DNA of 64,000 bases from Sporobolomyces roseus (lineage: Eukaryota > Basidiomycota > Microbotryomycetes > Sporidiobolales > Sporidiobolaceae), in assembly GCA_016617785.1 (NCBI GenBank), contig JADILM010000002.1, forward strand, positions 1,674,001-1,738,000, given 5' to 3'. Position numbers and translations under genes: made by a program. This document shows, piece after piece, positions 47,006 to 59,833 of the stretch (position 1 is its first letter; every line of letters starts with the position of its first letter). Under the pieces are notes generated by a model that worked only from the letters and a program-made list of their open reading frames with translations, had not been told where the DNA came from and made no database searches.

Positions 47006-50000
47006 CTATAAACCTAGAGCGACCTGTCCAACTCGAACAAACACTTCCCGTACCGCGTTCCTCAAAGTAGGATCTATCACTTCTCTCACCAATGTATTCG
47101 TAACCAGTGGGTATAATCGAGGTAGTTGCGCTTTGAACTGTACATTCCAGACTTCCACCATCAGCGGGAGAACCGATGAGCTGCTGAGAGCGGGAAGGGA
47201 AGACGTACGGGCTCTTCCTCGAATCGACAAAATCCTTGCAAGATCTCGGTACACACCGGTGTCCACGCCGCGATATTCCGTGCTTGGGTTTCGGGATTCA
47301 GTGATACATAGTTCGTCAACACGTCGAGTCCGAGGCTATTCCCGCAACGAATGCGAGGTCAGCTTCAACCATCTAAAGAAGTTGAGGGAGAAATGAAAAC
47401 TCACGGTGCGAAGACGTCGACTACTTCAGCTCGCTTCTGTATGGCTTCAGGTTGAGTATCACTGTACATCCTCAATAGCACGTTGACGAGTGTGGCAGCA
47501 CTGGTCGATTCTTGACGCAACAAGTTTGGTAAATCCCTCATGAACCCAACTTTCCACAAGGCCATTCTCAACTCTTTGTCCGCGTTGAACTTGCGAGCGA
47601 ATCGATAAGAGTCGTCGAGAGCCGACATGAGTCGAAGGAGTTCCGAAGGAGGGATCGTCGTGTAGACTCCCTCGTTTTGTAAGAGTTCGTGAGTGGTTTC
47701 GATCAGGAGGAGTTGGAGGACGCATTTGACAATGATTTGTCGGAAGATACGTTTGCGATCGGCGGGTGCGACTGCTTTTCGGGGTTGTTGCGTAGCCAAA
47801 GGAGATTCGGTCATTTGGGTATCTGGAGAAGGGGAGAGTGGAGTTGGGGCGACGAAACCGTTCGAAGGTGGCACCTCGGATGCGGGGGAGTCTTCGCCAG
47901 AGGGAAGCAGGAGAGAAGGGTCGAAGAGCTGATAGGCGGTTGTCGTCTTGAAGAGCTGAACGAAAGTCGAAACGATTCTCTCCCATCGTTCTGGTGAAAG
48001 CTTGTTGACGTTGTTCTCGAGCAATTGCTGAAGACACGATGTACCTATCCGTGCTAGAGTGTCGTTTTCTATTTGCGAGAGAAAGTATCAGAAGGACTGA
48101 GAATGCGATCGACGAAGAGAGGGAGGAAACGACTAACCTTGACAAATACATTCGCAGAGGAGATCGAGGAGTTTGTCGAGCAGTCGACCGAGAACATCGA
48201 AGTAGAAGGTGAAGAGATCGACGAGATTCCGTAGGGCTTGGATCATCGTTGTCGAGAGCCAGACACTCATGTCTTCATGAGTGCTGAATCGGGAAACGTC
48301 GGAACGAGAGCGAAGGACGGCAAAGATGGGGAAGAGAACCTCCTTGCAGACGGTGTCCCAGAACTCGGCGGGGAAGGATTGCCCATGTTTCTTCAAAGTT
48401 TCGAAGAGGTAATCAAGAGATCTAGAAAATAACTTCAAGGTCAGCTTCGTTCCTCGTTTAGGACGAGAGGACCAAGACGAACCGCTTTCGAACTTCGAGG
48501 TCTTCGCCGTTCATGATGACATCGTAAAAGCCAAAGAGAATAGGGAACCAGAATCGAATCATGGGGTCGTCGACGGAGGTCGCATCTGTAGGAGGTTGTG
48601 GTTGAGAGAGAGGGCATTGAGGGCAGCTGAGCATCATCGGAATGAGAGACTTGAGGAGTTCGATAGCTTGAAGAGCGACTCGTTGGAATTTGTTGCTCTT
48701 GCAGAAGTCCGTAATGCAAACTGTTAAATCGGCGAAGGATCCATACTCGACGATTTGAGCGAAGTGCTCCTTGTTGACCCGTTGAACGATCTCGAAGGAT
48801 TGAACGGCGATTCGTTCGTTTTGAACCTTTGCGGCAGCGGCGAAAACACCGAACATCGTTCGCCAACCAGATCGAAGGTTCTGCACTCGAGCTTGAATCA
48901 TCTGATGCAGACATTGGAGGACCATGTCGCGAGCGTCGGCGTGATTGTTGTGAACCATGGCGTATTCGAAAGGTTTGAGGAAGTCTTTCTGGAATTTGAA
49001 GTTGGCGAGCTCCTCCTTCTCGAGGAAACGCATGGCGAGTTGACGGAGCGAGTCGAGAGCGAGGAAGGAAACTTTCGCGTTGGTGTGACAGGTGACCTGA
49101 AACAAGAGGGGTCGTCAGTATCCGAGATTTGAAGCGAGGAAATGAAAGCGCACTTGGTTGAAATGCTCGCCGATGATCGTCCACATATTCGACCATTCGA
49201 GACGGATACGGTTCATGTTGTAGTAACAGATCTCGACCAGCTTTTGCAAGCAGAAAACTCGAGGTTGTTCTGCGAGTCCTGACGCTTGAATCTCCTCCCA
49301 AGAAACGTCACTCAAGGCTTGCACAAAGTCGACGATGGCAGTCTGTAATGGCGCGAATGACTCGTCAGCCGAATTCGATTGAGCGTCGAAGGGCAAAGAT
49401 GCTTACACCAGAGAGATTAGGCGTCGAGGAGAAGATCATGTCGGCAGTGATCGTGATGTGCTGAGAGCGAGTCTCCTGAGCAACTTCGTCAGTTGGTCGA
49501 TTCGTCTTGCTTCGGGATGAGACTGTTGGCCGTCTTCCCTTTCCACTCGATGATCTGCAGAAGCGATAAAGTCAGCCTCAGATCCGGCGCAACAGCAGAG
49601 GTACACGACTCACGGTTTGCGACCAAGTTCTGGAACACTTTGCGAGTCTACTCCTTGTGCAATCAACTGGAATCGTTCGAGCTGACTGACGCAAGTCAAG
49701 ACCTCCCTCCAAGATCCCTTCAAATAGTTTCCATCAACCATAGCGACATCAAGGAGAGTCTTGATCGCCTCCACGTTCTTCGCCTTCATCTCGCCAAAGT
49801 TGTTGAGGAATGTAAACTTGGCGAGAGTCGTGACGAAAGCGTTTCGTTCCAATTCGAGGTCGAAGAGACAAACGATCTTGATAGCTTGTTTGAATCCTTC
49901 GAGTGATAGCTTGATCAAGTCGAGATCGTCCGAATCTTGTAGAGGTCCAGAGATCCCAGCGAGGATGGGCATCCATGCGACTTCGAACATCGGTTTGACA

Positions 50001-53000
50001 TGCTCGAAGTGGAAAGCAGAATAGTACTCTTCGGTCGCTCGTCCAGCTCCTCGACGTTGTCCTCGCACGAGTGTTCGGAACAGATTCTACCATACGCAGG
50101 ACGAGTCAGCTCAAGCATCTATCGGAAAGAAGGAGAATGCTCACCTCGGTTTTGTTCACCATACTCTCCGACTGCCAAACATAAGCTTCTCTCTGCAAAT
50201 CCCTTCCGACTGTCGCTAGAGCGTTGGCGATACCAGTTCCAGCTGGTGCTTGAGGACCAGCAGCTTCGACTTCATCCTTCATCCTGATCTCGTTGACGTT
50301 GATCTCGTCATAAATTCCGTTTAGTAACGCCTCGTCTAAATCCTTTCCATCGTCAATTCCTCGGTTATTCCTGACGAACTCAAGCTTCGACATTGGTTTC
50401 TTGACTTGAGGGTTGTGGGCGTCGGTGTTGAGAAGGATGACGGAGAAAGCGAGAATGTAAGCGGTATCGGCGTTGGCGAAGACTCCAGGGTTTCCGGCAG
50501 TGTAACGTTCGGCGAACTTGAGCATATATCGATCGATCTTCTGAGCTTCTCCGGGAAGTCGGAAGGATTGAAGGAACATGCGAAGAGCATCGACGAAAGC
50601 CATTTGGTTGAAATCCATGTAATCGACGAAAGCGTGCATCGCAGCGATATTGTCGGCGTCACTGTGAAAGGCTGATCGTGAGCACGAAGTCAGCGAGCCA
50701 GGATGAGAAGCGTGACTTACCCTTCTCCAAGATATTCTCCGATCTGAGCCTTGTCGAGACCATCAGCATTGAGTAGGAATCGAGCGATATCCTTCGGCTC
50801 TTTGCTTCTGATGAAACCAGTCTCGATAAGGAAAGCGATACCCTGTAGAGCGCGCTTCATTAGCAAGTTGTGATAGTGAGAAGAGGAATAGTTGGCTTAC
50901 CCTCTTTGGTTTGAAGTTGAACTTTTTGATTCCCTCCAAAAGCGTCGTCTTCCTCAATTTCGCATTCTCAAATCTCGAAGGATCATCACTCGGAGCGATA
51001 TCCGGTGTGTTTGTCCCCGAACCATTCCTCTTGTCCCCGTTCAAATGACTCCCGTTGATCGTTGGGGTTGCCGAGGAAGAGTGTAGATCCGTTTCGCTCA
51101 TCCTTCGATCGTCAACTGACATACTAGGGCGACTTGATCCGTTCAGAGAGGTTGAAGAAGTAGAAGCGACGAGTCCAGCGGCGGTTGCTGCAGCTGCGGC
51201 GGGGACAGATCCTCGACCAGCCCAGGAAACGAGTGATTTCAGCACCTCGACGAGACATTCGAGGGATTGACGTTTCAAATGAGCTTCAGGTGGTTGACCG
51301 ACGAAGTGAGGATCGGAGAATCGAGATGAATCGTAGAGGGAAGTGGCAGCGAGAGGGAAAGGGGAAGCGGCGGTCGAAAGGGCGGAAACGACTGGGGGAC
51401 CGGGTCGTTCGTTCGTGGGAGGGAAATGAGTGGTGCCGAGTTTCGAAACGACGTTGAGTAATCGTTCGTAGATGTTGTCGAGCGAGGATCGATCACAGTC
51501 GTAATTGAGGTAGATGTCGACCAGAGCTTGAGGATCTTGAGCGAGTCGAGCAAAGGCGGCGAGTAAGAGACTCTTTTGTCGAACGGTCGACGTGCGCATC
51601 TCGAGGATAGGGAGGAAGATCTCGTTCAAAAGTACTTCGATCTCTTTCTTGAGTTTCTGACGCATACCGCTCAGCATTCGACTGAAGATTTCGCAGGAGA
51701 GCTCGAAGACTTGGATGACGGGGGAAACGGCGTTTCGGGAGAGGGCGAGGCAGAGGTATTGTTTCGTCGCAGTGAGGAAAGGGGTTCGATCTCGAGAAGT
51801 GGAGGAAACGATGGCGACGTTCGGATCGACGAACAGGGGCATGTGGTTGTGAAGGACAGTGAGAACGAGGTGGAGAGATAAGAGTTTTGATCGCATCGCA
51901 GGTGATTTGAGATCTCGTTCGCTGTGATTGGGTTACAAACTTCAATACTGACTTCGTAAGGATAGAAGAACGAAACTCTACTCACCTTTCGGCACCTAGA
52001 GGTTTCATCGAAAGCTTGCAGAGTGCTCGGAACACTAGGAAAGCATCTTTGATGTAGAGATCGTTTGTCGAGATGGTTTGTACAGGTTGAGCGAGATTTG
52101 AAGAAGATCCGTTGCCGTTCAATTTTGCCAAGTTCTCGCTATCGTCGATTACCAAATCATCAGTATATTGAGAGTAGGAAGGAGGTTTGGGAAACGTACG
52201 TCGTAATCTTCTCTCCATTGCTCAATCTCGGTTTCTCGTCCTCTTGCGAAACCGATACTCTCGGTGTCTTTCCTTCGTCCTGCTCTCCTGTCTCTCCCGT
52301 TTCCTTCACCTCGGTACTGTCCGGATCTTCCTTGACCTCAACAGCAGGTTCCTCAGTTTCAGTCTTTGTCTCTTCCTCCTCCTCTTCTCGATCAGCATCA
52401 CCTTTCTCTTCTTCCTTGACGCTCTCCAAATCTGTCCGACTCGCACTTCTCGGCATCGCGACTCCCTGAACTCCCAGTCCAACTTCAACCGCTTCACTGA
52501 TCTCTTTCGGTACTCCCAATTTGACCCTTCCAAAGACCCCTCCTACGATTTGGCCCAGAGTAGCTTGAGCGACAGTCTGTACTGTACCAGCTCTACCTAG
52601 GAGGAAGACGTTGTAAACTGTTCGGACGGCCTTGAGGAGAGCGGATTGATGAACTGGTAGAGAGGAAGAGAGGATGAGGGATAGGAGACAGGAGAGTAAT
52701 CGAAGGAGGAGCGTGTCGTGTTGAGTTGTAGGTTGGGAAGCGGTCGAAGAGGAGGAAGAGGAAGTAGATGTTGAAGCAGCGGTTCCGGCGGGAGAAGGGG
52801 AGAAGCAGTCGCAGACGGTCGAGGTGATTTGGTCAGCGAGAGGGAGTTGGTCGATGTTGAGCATCGAAGCTCCAGTGGTCGATTCGTTGTCGTCGTCTCG
52901 AAGTCCCGTATCTGGCATGAGGGGTCGATCCAAAGCTGATTTGTCCTCGACGAAGAAGTCGTATGAGACGAGTTTGCCGAGGCAGTCGAGAGCAGTGATC

Positions 53001-53947
53001 ATCAAGGGAAGCGATTTCGTCTCGCAGGCTAATCGGAGAGGGAGGAAGACGAGATGAGGATCGACTGTCGCTGTCGTTGCTCCTACTGGGGTCGAAGTCG
53101 GACCATGTTTGAGCATTTCGAGGGCTTGATCAACTGCATCTTTGAGAGGTTTCGATTTCTTCGCCTCTTTCGTCGCGGCGATGACTTCGAGAGATGAAAC
53201 GATGAGGATTCCGCTGACGAGATGTGTTGATCCGGGGGCCGAAACAGTCGTGATCGAGGCTTGAGATTCCCTTCGATTTGTCGGTTGAGATTCGGGTTTG
53301 GGAGAACTGACAGAAGCGATAGAAGGAGTCGCGGTATGGCTAGTAGAAGGGGTAGGAGCAGTGGTAGGAGTTTCTTCAGGTTTGGAAGTGGAGGTTTCGA
53401 TCGGTTGGGGTAGGGTGGAAGAGGAGGAAGAGGAGGGAAGTTGATCGATTTTTGGAGGGGTTTCAATCGCGACTTCGTTCGTCGGTCTCGAGTCTTCTGG
53501 AGCTACTGATGGAGCCCTAGAGAGTGTCACGTCTTCGAACGCGCCCTCTTGATCCGATACTGCGTTATCCTGAACCGACGTGGACTCGCCCTCACTCTGC
53601 TCTACTTCCGCCTCTCTATCCTTTCCACTGATCTCACTATCTTCTTGCATCTCCTCTGATCGCTGCTCCCGCTGGAAAGTCGCTGAACTAGATTGAGGAG
53701 GTGTTTGATCTGAATCTCGCTCCTCAACTTGTTCGACTGCTTCTGGCTCTGCGAGTTCTACTTCGGGTGTCTCTGGTGCTGCTTCCGGTACTGATGTTGA
53801 TGGTTCTTCTTGCGCGTCTGTCGAGTCGGAGGATGCAGGATTGACGTGGGGCAGCGAACTAAGAGGAGGAGAGGAAGGAGGAGGAGGGGAAGAAGAAGAG
53901 GGAGATTCGATTGGCGGAGGTTCAGACGTCGGTGGACTGTCTGACAT
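47006..53947 (-). CDS. SEC7: Arf guanine-nucleotide exchange factor Sec7 (BIG family)
   Basis: Activates Arf1 at the trans-Golgi. Start taken at ATG 53947 ([11 protein letters not shown]); stop at 47006. About 2,000 residues. The first 230 or so are Ser/Pro/Glu-rich and disordered. DCB and HUS regions follow, the latter with [20 protein letters not shown]. The Sec7 domain (about 50,850-50,250) has the catalytic Glu in [21 protein letters not shown] and the motif [22 protein letters not shown] repeats follow, ending [13 protein letters not shown] then [17 protein letters not shown] possible further 5' exon (ATTACCCGACTTG between TTTCAG and GTGAGA, near 54,030-54,050 on minus) suggests the true start could be upstream. 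The Sec7 brefeldin-contact position is Phe, not Tyr. Confidence 0.92.
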
Positions 53948-54258
53948 GGTCTCGAGCCGATCTACGCCTTTGGAATCGGATGAGAAGAGTGAAGCAGGGT
54001 AGAGCGAGAAACTGGATTCGCGAGTTCTCACCAAGTCGGGTAATCTGAAATAATGAAGATCAGCGCACTAGACTACATACTACTCTCTCTTAACCTGACC
54101 AGGACTGTTCATTTGTTTCAAAGAAACAGTTGAGCAGATGGGAAATAAATTGGGAAATTCGAAAAGTTTCAAAGTCGGAGAGAGGAAGAGTTCTTCATCA
54201 CCACCGACTGCCAGCGCCCTGTACAGGACACAGGTAGTATCTAGGGTCCTCACTCGTT
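53948..54258. promoter_or_regulatory. Divergent promoter region of SEC7 and NOP56
   Basis: Only about 310 bp separate the two start codons, so regulation is likely shared or overlapping. No recognisable TATA box or factor site was identified. Confidence 0.35.
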
Positions 54259-56300
54259 ATGGCCACCCATGTAAGCACTCTCCCTTAGCTCCCCTTCCAG
54301 TTGCAGAGACTCAAATCACCTTTTCTCTCCTCGCTTTTAGCTTCTCTTCGAATGCGCTACAGGACTCGCTCTCTTCACTTCTGAGTTTGCAGAGGAAATT
54401 GGAAAGAATGTCAAGACGGCTCAAGACTCGATCGACGACGTAGCAAAGTTTGGCAAACTCGTAAAGCTCGTATCTTTCGTTCCCTTTCAAGACGCAGCAC
54501 ACGCTCTAGAGGTAGCAAATGATGTTTCAGAGGGTGAGTTAGAATCATTACAATCAGGCTATCGGATGGTATGGGAGAAAGAAGGCGAGAAATGGGGAAT
54601 TTAGCGAAGAGGGAGTAAATGCAAGTTCAAAGGATCATGATGACTAGAGGGAATAGAAGGGAGAGGATGGCAGGGCAGTACGGTAAGCATTATGAATGGT
54701 CAAACTGACGAGTAGATTCGAATCTGCAGGTGTCGTCCATGAATTCCTTCACGGTCTCCTCGAACTCAACCTCGCCAAAAAGCCTGGAGTTGTACTCGGT
54801 GTAGAAGAACGTGGTCTCGCTTCCTCGATTAAGGCTACCCTCGCTATCGACTGCGACGCTTCCGACCGTTCCCTCGAACTCCTCCGTGGTATTCGTCTTC
54901 ACCAAGAGAAACTCCTCGCTGGACTCGAACAAGGCGACACGAAACGATCTCAACTCGGTTTAGGTCACGCCTACTCGCGAGCGAAAGTAAAGTTCAACGT
55001 CAACCGATCCGACAACATGATCATTCAAGCTATTGCCCTCCTCGATCAACTCGACAAGGATGTAAACACTTTCGCTATGCGAGTGCGAGAATGGTACGGA
55101 TGGCACTTCCCCGAGCTCGTTCGAATCGTTCCGGACAACTACCAATACGCCAAGGTCATCCACCTCCTCGGCGACAAATCCCAACTCACTGAAGAAATCC
55201 TCGAACCCCTCACTGAACTCCTCGGCGACAACGATGTCCTCGCTCGCAACATCCTTGACGCTTCCCGTGCCTCGATGGGTACCGATATCTCCCCCGTCGA
55301 CCACATCAACATCAAGAACTTCGCAACCCGAGTTATCCACCTCTACGATTACCGCAAATCCCTCCAAAAATACCTTTCCGACAAGATGGGAGTCGTCGCC
55401 CCTAATCTCGCTTCCCTCATCGGTGACACCGTCGGTGCTCGTCTCATCTCCCACGCCGGTTCCCTCACCAACTTGTCGAAATACCCTGCCTCGACTGTTC
55501 AAATTCTCGGTGCTGAGAAAGCTCTCTTCCGAGCGCTCAAGACCAAAGGCAACACTCCCAAATACGGATTGATCTACCACTCTACTTTCATCGGACGTGC
55601 TGGAACCAAGAACAAGGGACGAATTTCTCGATTCCTTGCCAACAAATGCTCAATCGCTTCTCGAGTGAGTCCCCGAATTCTTATTCGATCGATTTGAGGC
55701 ACAGCTGATCTGACAAATTCGTACCATCGCAGATTGATTGCTTTGCCGATACACCATCAACTAAATTCGGTGAGGTCCTTCGAAACCAAGTTGAGGAGCG
55801 ATTATCTTTCTACGAGAACGGATCGAACCCAACGAAGTAAGCCTCTTTCTCACTGCTCTCGTCACATGTCGATAGTGATTGACCGCCGTTTACCCCATTT
55901 CAGGAACGCGGATGCGATGAAGAAAGCTCTCGATGCTTACAAGCTCGAGGTTGCTGAGGCGAATGTCGGAGAGGAGGGCGCAGAGGCCAAGATGGATGTC
56001 GATGAGGACGAAGAGAAGAAGGAGAAGAAGGACAAGAAGAAGAAGCGAAAGAGTCTAGCTGTTGATGAGGCTGTGAGTCTCCCCAATCCCTAGTTTCAGT
56101 CCCCATTCGAAACGTTTCTGATCGTTTCCCGCTCGTTGATAGGTTGAGGAGACACCCAAGAAGAAGTCGAAGAAGGAGAAGAAGGACAAGTCAGAGGATG
56201 CCGCTACTGAAGCGCCAGTGGACGAGGCGGAGAAGAAACGACTCAAGAAGGAAAAGAAAGCTGCCAAGGCTGCCAAAGCCGCCGCTGCAGCATCAGCATA
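54259..56300 (+). CDS. NOP56: Box C/D snoRNP core protein Nop56
   Basis: Nucleolar core protein for 2'-O-methylation guide RNPs. The 12-nt first exon (MATH, 54259-54270) joins to [21 protein letters not shown], then [23 protein letters not shown], then [23 protein letters not shown]. The Nop domain follows, with [57 protein letters not shown] and [40 protein letters not shown] and a KK(E/D)-rich tail are the Nop56 rather than Nop58 version. The tail is a Lys/Glu-repeat and ends AAAAASA, stop 56298-56300. The second intron (from about 54,534 to 54,729) is nearly 200 nt and holds an exact C box. Confidence 0.94.
54632..54719 (+). ncRNA. Candidate intronic box C/D snoRNA in NOP56
   Basis: Inside the long second intron: an exact C box ATGATGA (54637-54643) preceded directly by GGATC (54632-54636), and a D box CTGA (54705-54708) followed after six bases by GATTC (54715-54719). 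GGATC and GATTC can pair over five positions with one G-U. A C'-like TATGAATG lies at about 54,691-54,698. Established knowledge: animal NOP56 introns host box C/D snoRNAs. Weak points: CTGA is also the likely branch point, and no guide target was identified. Confidence 0.35.
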
Positions 56301-56615
56301 GACTCTTCTCTCGATCGTGACTTCTCTCTTTCGCTCTTCTATCGCATTTCAGTCGTTGTTTTTTAGCCCACTTCCCCCTCGACCCCCCTATTCTACTCCC
56401 CTTCGTTTACTATCTTTCTCTTGTGCTTGTTATCTCTTTACCCACACTCTACATCATGTACTTGTAACGTACGCTTGCCAAAACTCAACATTCTCTGAAG
56501 AGCGGACTCCGACGGAGAAACGAGAAAAGCTCGCGCCCTGACATTTCTCAACGGTTTCCCTTCCTCTCTTCAATTGGATCCCTTCCATCGAGCTTGACCG
56601 TCCAGAGCCACACCA
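56301..56615. other. Intergenic between NOP56 and the MYND gene
   Basis: About 315 bp, starting with a T/C-rich NOP56 3' UTR. Nothing else recognisable. Confidence 0.4.
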
Positions 56616-57562
56616 ATGGCATCTGCACCATCTCCTCAAGCTCCAGGTCAATGCGTTGTGTGTGGGACAGAATGCTCCAGTCGCTGTTCTCAATGCGCTC
56701 AACACGGTACACAGATCTTCTTCTGCTCGTCGGAACATCAGAAGCTCGTGAGTCTCCTCTCTGTACCCACGAGCGAGTCAAAGCTGATCGTGGTAAGTTC
56801 AGATCTGGTCGTTTCATCGAAGAGTTTGCGGTCCTCGTAGATCGCCTTTCCGTTGGCCAGCGCTCTCACCGAAGGAGGTCGAGGAGGTGTTCAGGTTCAG
56901 TCAGATCAGGATCGATGTCGGAGAAGAAGGGAAACCGAAAGAAAGCTGTTTGGAAGCGATTGCGAAAGCAACTCCCGGATTGGATCCACTCGTTATGTTC
57001 AAGGTGCGTTCTCCTCCACTACACTACATAGAGAATAATCAATGTTGTCCTCTAATGTCAAAAGCGAAGAGTGCAGAGAATCGTTGAGGAGGTCAAAGAT
57101 CCCGGAAAAGACAAGCTTTTACCATTCGCAAAGACTCGCCAACTTGTCGAGATGCGTGAAATGGCTGGTCGAGTCCACATGTCATCGAAGAATCCTACTC
57201 TCGACCCTCTCACGAATGAGCTACCTCGAGACTCGGTTGGGAACCCGTGGAATTGGATGGTTTACCTTCAAGAGATGCAACTCCCCGGAATCGCTTCGAA
57301 TCCCGACAAATACAGACCTTGGTGGACACGCTTCCAGCATCTCTATCTACATCACCAAGTGATCGGAATCATCATGTGGGAGAAGCGGGACGATCAGTTA
57401 ATGCCGAGTTGGCTTTACACGAGAGATCAAGTCGACGCTTTCGCTAGTGGAATCATCGCTCAAACTCATCCGGAAGAAGCACGAATCATTCGAGAAGATC
57501 TACTCGTCTCTTTCCACGATCTTGCTCACCCCGAGGAGTGGAGGGACGACTTCTTGAGATGA
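56616..57562 (+). CDS. MYND zinc-finger protein
   Basis: Start at 56616. Residues 13-52 form a MYND finger: CVVCGTECSSRCSQC, then FFCSSEHQKL joined across the first intron to IWSFHRRVCG, with all zinc-binding Cys/His in place. A WPAL patch and two helical blocks follow (EVEEVFRFSQIRID and FKRRVQRIVEEVKD, the latter joined across the second intron), then a Trp-rich region (NPWNWMVYLQEMQL ... YRPWWTRFQHLYLHHQ). About 270 residues. MYND domains bind proline-rich peptides; the rest of the protein is not a SET domain, so methyltransferase activity is not suggested. Basidiomycete genomes carry many such MYND proteins of unknown role. Confidence 0.8.
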
Positions 57563-57725
57563 AACGAGATTTGGCGAAGAATAGTTTGATCAAAGTTAAT
57601 GTAACACTGCACTCGAATACACTCTTGGAGCTCTCGATCTCAGATTTTCCAGAAGAGTGAAGACGCTACAGTGGCCGACGTGAGCAAGCGAAGACGGCAG
57701 CGAGATCGTACAGATTCTGCTGAAA

Positions 57726-59437
57726 TTACAATCTGCAGTGCGTCCAGCGACCTTCCAACATAGTTCCTTCGACTCTCATCGCCCTCAGCCTCTTCGCATC
57801 CGCCTGCAGAGGATTGTCTCCGAGCACAATCAAGTCTGCCTTTTCTCCGACCGCAATCGACACTTTTCCATTCCAAGTTGAACTTTTCCACGCGACTTCG
57901 TTCGAGATGCATTGTTCCGGATGCCAAGCGTTTCCTAGGTCTTCCTCTCCTCGAGCGGTTCGAGAGATAGCTACAGCCATCGCATCCCACCTACCGAGAC
58001 GAGAATGTCAGAATTCAGTTCGCGATGAAAAGGGAGAGGTAAGGTAGACTTACGGTTCGATCGGAGCAACAGGAGCATCCGAACCCATTTTTAGCTCGAC
58101 ACCCGCTTCGACGAGTGAAGCGAAAGCGTAAGCTCTATCAGTCCTTCCCGGCCAGAATTTCCTCGCCAATTCCCGATCGTCGATCAGGTGAGCAGGTTGA
58201 ACAGATGCGATCAAGTTGAGTTGTTTGAAGAGAGGGATATCGGAGAAAGTGAGGAGTTGAGCGTGTTCGATCGAAGAACCGGGAAGGGGAGGAGGGTCAA
58301 TCGTTGCGAGAGTTTCGAGAGTGAGATGATTTGCTGCGTCTCCTAGTGCGTGAACGGCGAGTCGCATTCCTGCTCGAGTCGCTTTCTCCGTCATTTCTTT
58401 GAGGGTTGCTGGCGGTACCTCGAGTCGACCAAAGTTCGTAGGCTCGGCAGGATAGTGGTGACAGCAGTAAGCGGTTTTCGATCCGAGCGAGCCATCGGTG
58501 ATAATCTTGTGAGGTCCGACCGTGATGAGTCCATCCGTTCCCTCGATAGCATCCCCTGTCGTCTGACCAGCTTCAATCGCTTCATCGAGGTGTTCTTGGT
58601 ACATCCCGCACGACACCCGTAGGCTCTTGTTACCCTTCTTCACTCGACGTTGCCAATTCCTCGCATTGAATGCCCATTCGAGTTCGACGATCTGAGTGAT
58701 TCCCATTGCGCTGCAGACATCGATGTGGTCAGCCCAGACCTTGGGAGGCGACGCTGAATCGGAACTCACGCTGCATCTGCTGCTGTTTCGTCAACCCATT
58801 GATCGAGTACTTCGTTTGGAATAGCGTTCAGTTGCGAGAACGTCCTGAAGCAATCTCCTTCGAGCAGGATACCGTCGTGAACTTTCGGATCGTGACCAAG
58901 CTGACGAAGTGCCATCGAGTTTGCACAGAGCGAGTGAAGGCCGGCGAAGAGGATAACGAGAGGTCGAGTCGTCGTTATCTCGTCGAGTACATCTTTCGTC
59001 ATCTTGTCCTCGTCGGGCCAGTCTCCGACTACTCACGCCAAACTGGATCAGCTCAATTCTCCTCCTCGACTTGAGAAAGGCGGCCCACCTCGCATTTTGT
59101 GTGCAACAATGAACGGAACATCTCGTTGCGAATCCTCCTCGACGTAAGGTTTGACTTGCGCGACCACTTCGTCGAGAGATCGACATTCGTAGAGATCGAG
59201 ACGACGGGTGGAGAGAGTGAACGAGGTGAAATGAGTGTGGAAATCGACCAGTGAAGGTGCGAGGTATAATTCTCCTCGAAGGTCGTGAACCTTCGACTCC
59301 TTTGACGGCTCAGCAGCTCGAGCTGTTGTTTCAATACTTGAGATCGTTCCTCCTTCGTCTACCACGACCGTGTACGTCTCGGTAAGATTCGAACTTCCAA
59401 CTAAACGAGCGTTGATGAAAGTAGTCGAGGGAGCCAT
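57726..59437 (-). CDS. Amidohydrolase family 3 (YtcJ-like) metal-dependent hydrolase
   Basis: Start at 59437 (MAPSTTFINARLVG), stop at 57726. The beginning has the composite-domain strand pattern and VDFHTHF, the metal-binding HxH. Splicing joins MR to VVGDWPDEDKMTKDVLDE (family: hxDRxxLDEIxPxRPV), then FAGLHSLCANSMAL. Later come GPHKIITDGSLGSKTAY, LAVHALGDAANHL (the second His), SIEHAQL and ELKMGSDAPV with the catalytic Asp. The C-terminus is KADLIVLGDNPL. This is the YtcJ/N-acyl-amino-acid-deacylase-like group, acting on amides or ureides; the substrate is unknown. No signal peptide. It lies downstream of the Slm1-like gene on the same strand, about 400 bp away. Confidence 0.85.
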
Positions 59438-59833
59438 GGCGAGGGAGAGACGAGCTTGAGAGGGTCGTACAGGCTTTTGAGAGTACGCAGGAATCGACCA
59501 CGGCGTGAGGAATGAAGTGAAGAGAGAAGGACCAAGACTTTCGGACACGTCAGAGGGAGGAGAAGAAAGTCTTAAGAAAGGCAGAGCGAAGTCGAAAGCT
59601 CGAAGACGAAGAAGGAGGAAGACTCTCGAGATCTCGCTTCGCAGCAAACAGAACGAGACAAATGGATATTGAGAACTGCTTGAGTATTGGCATATTGTTC
59701 AAAGCGAGACGGGAGTCTTAAAAGTAGGGGTAATAGGACTAAGTACAGAGATTAAGACGGCGTGTGTCGAAACTTGCTAAAGGTTTGACTAACAATCGGA
59801 TACATAGGAAAGCGAGAGAGGAAGAGGTAAAGT
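59438..59833. other. Intergenic between the Slm1-like and amidohydrolase genes
   Basis: About 395 bp, both flanking genes on minus. A minus-strand frame continues upstream of the amidohydrolase ATG (to 59,647), but it is Leu/Arg/Ser-rich and probably 5' UTR. Confidence 0.4.
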
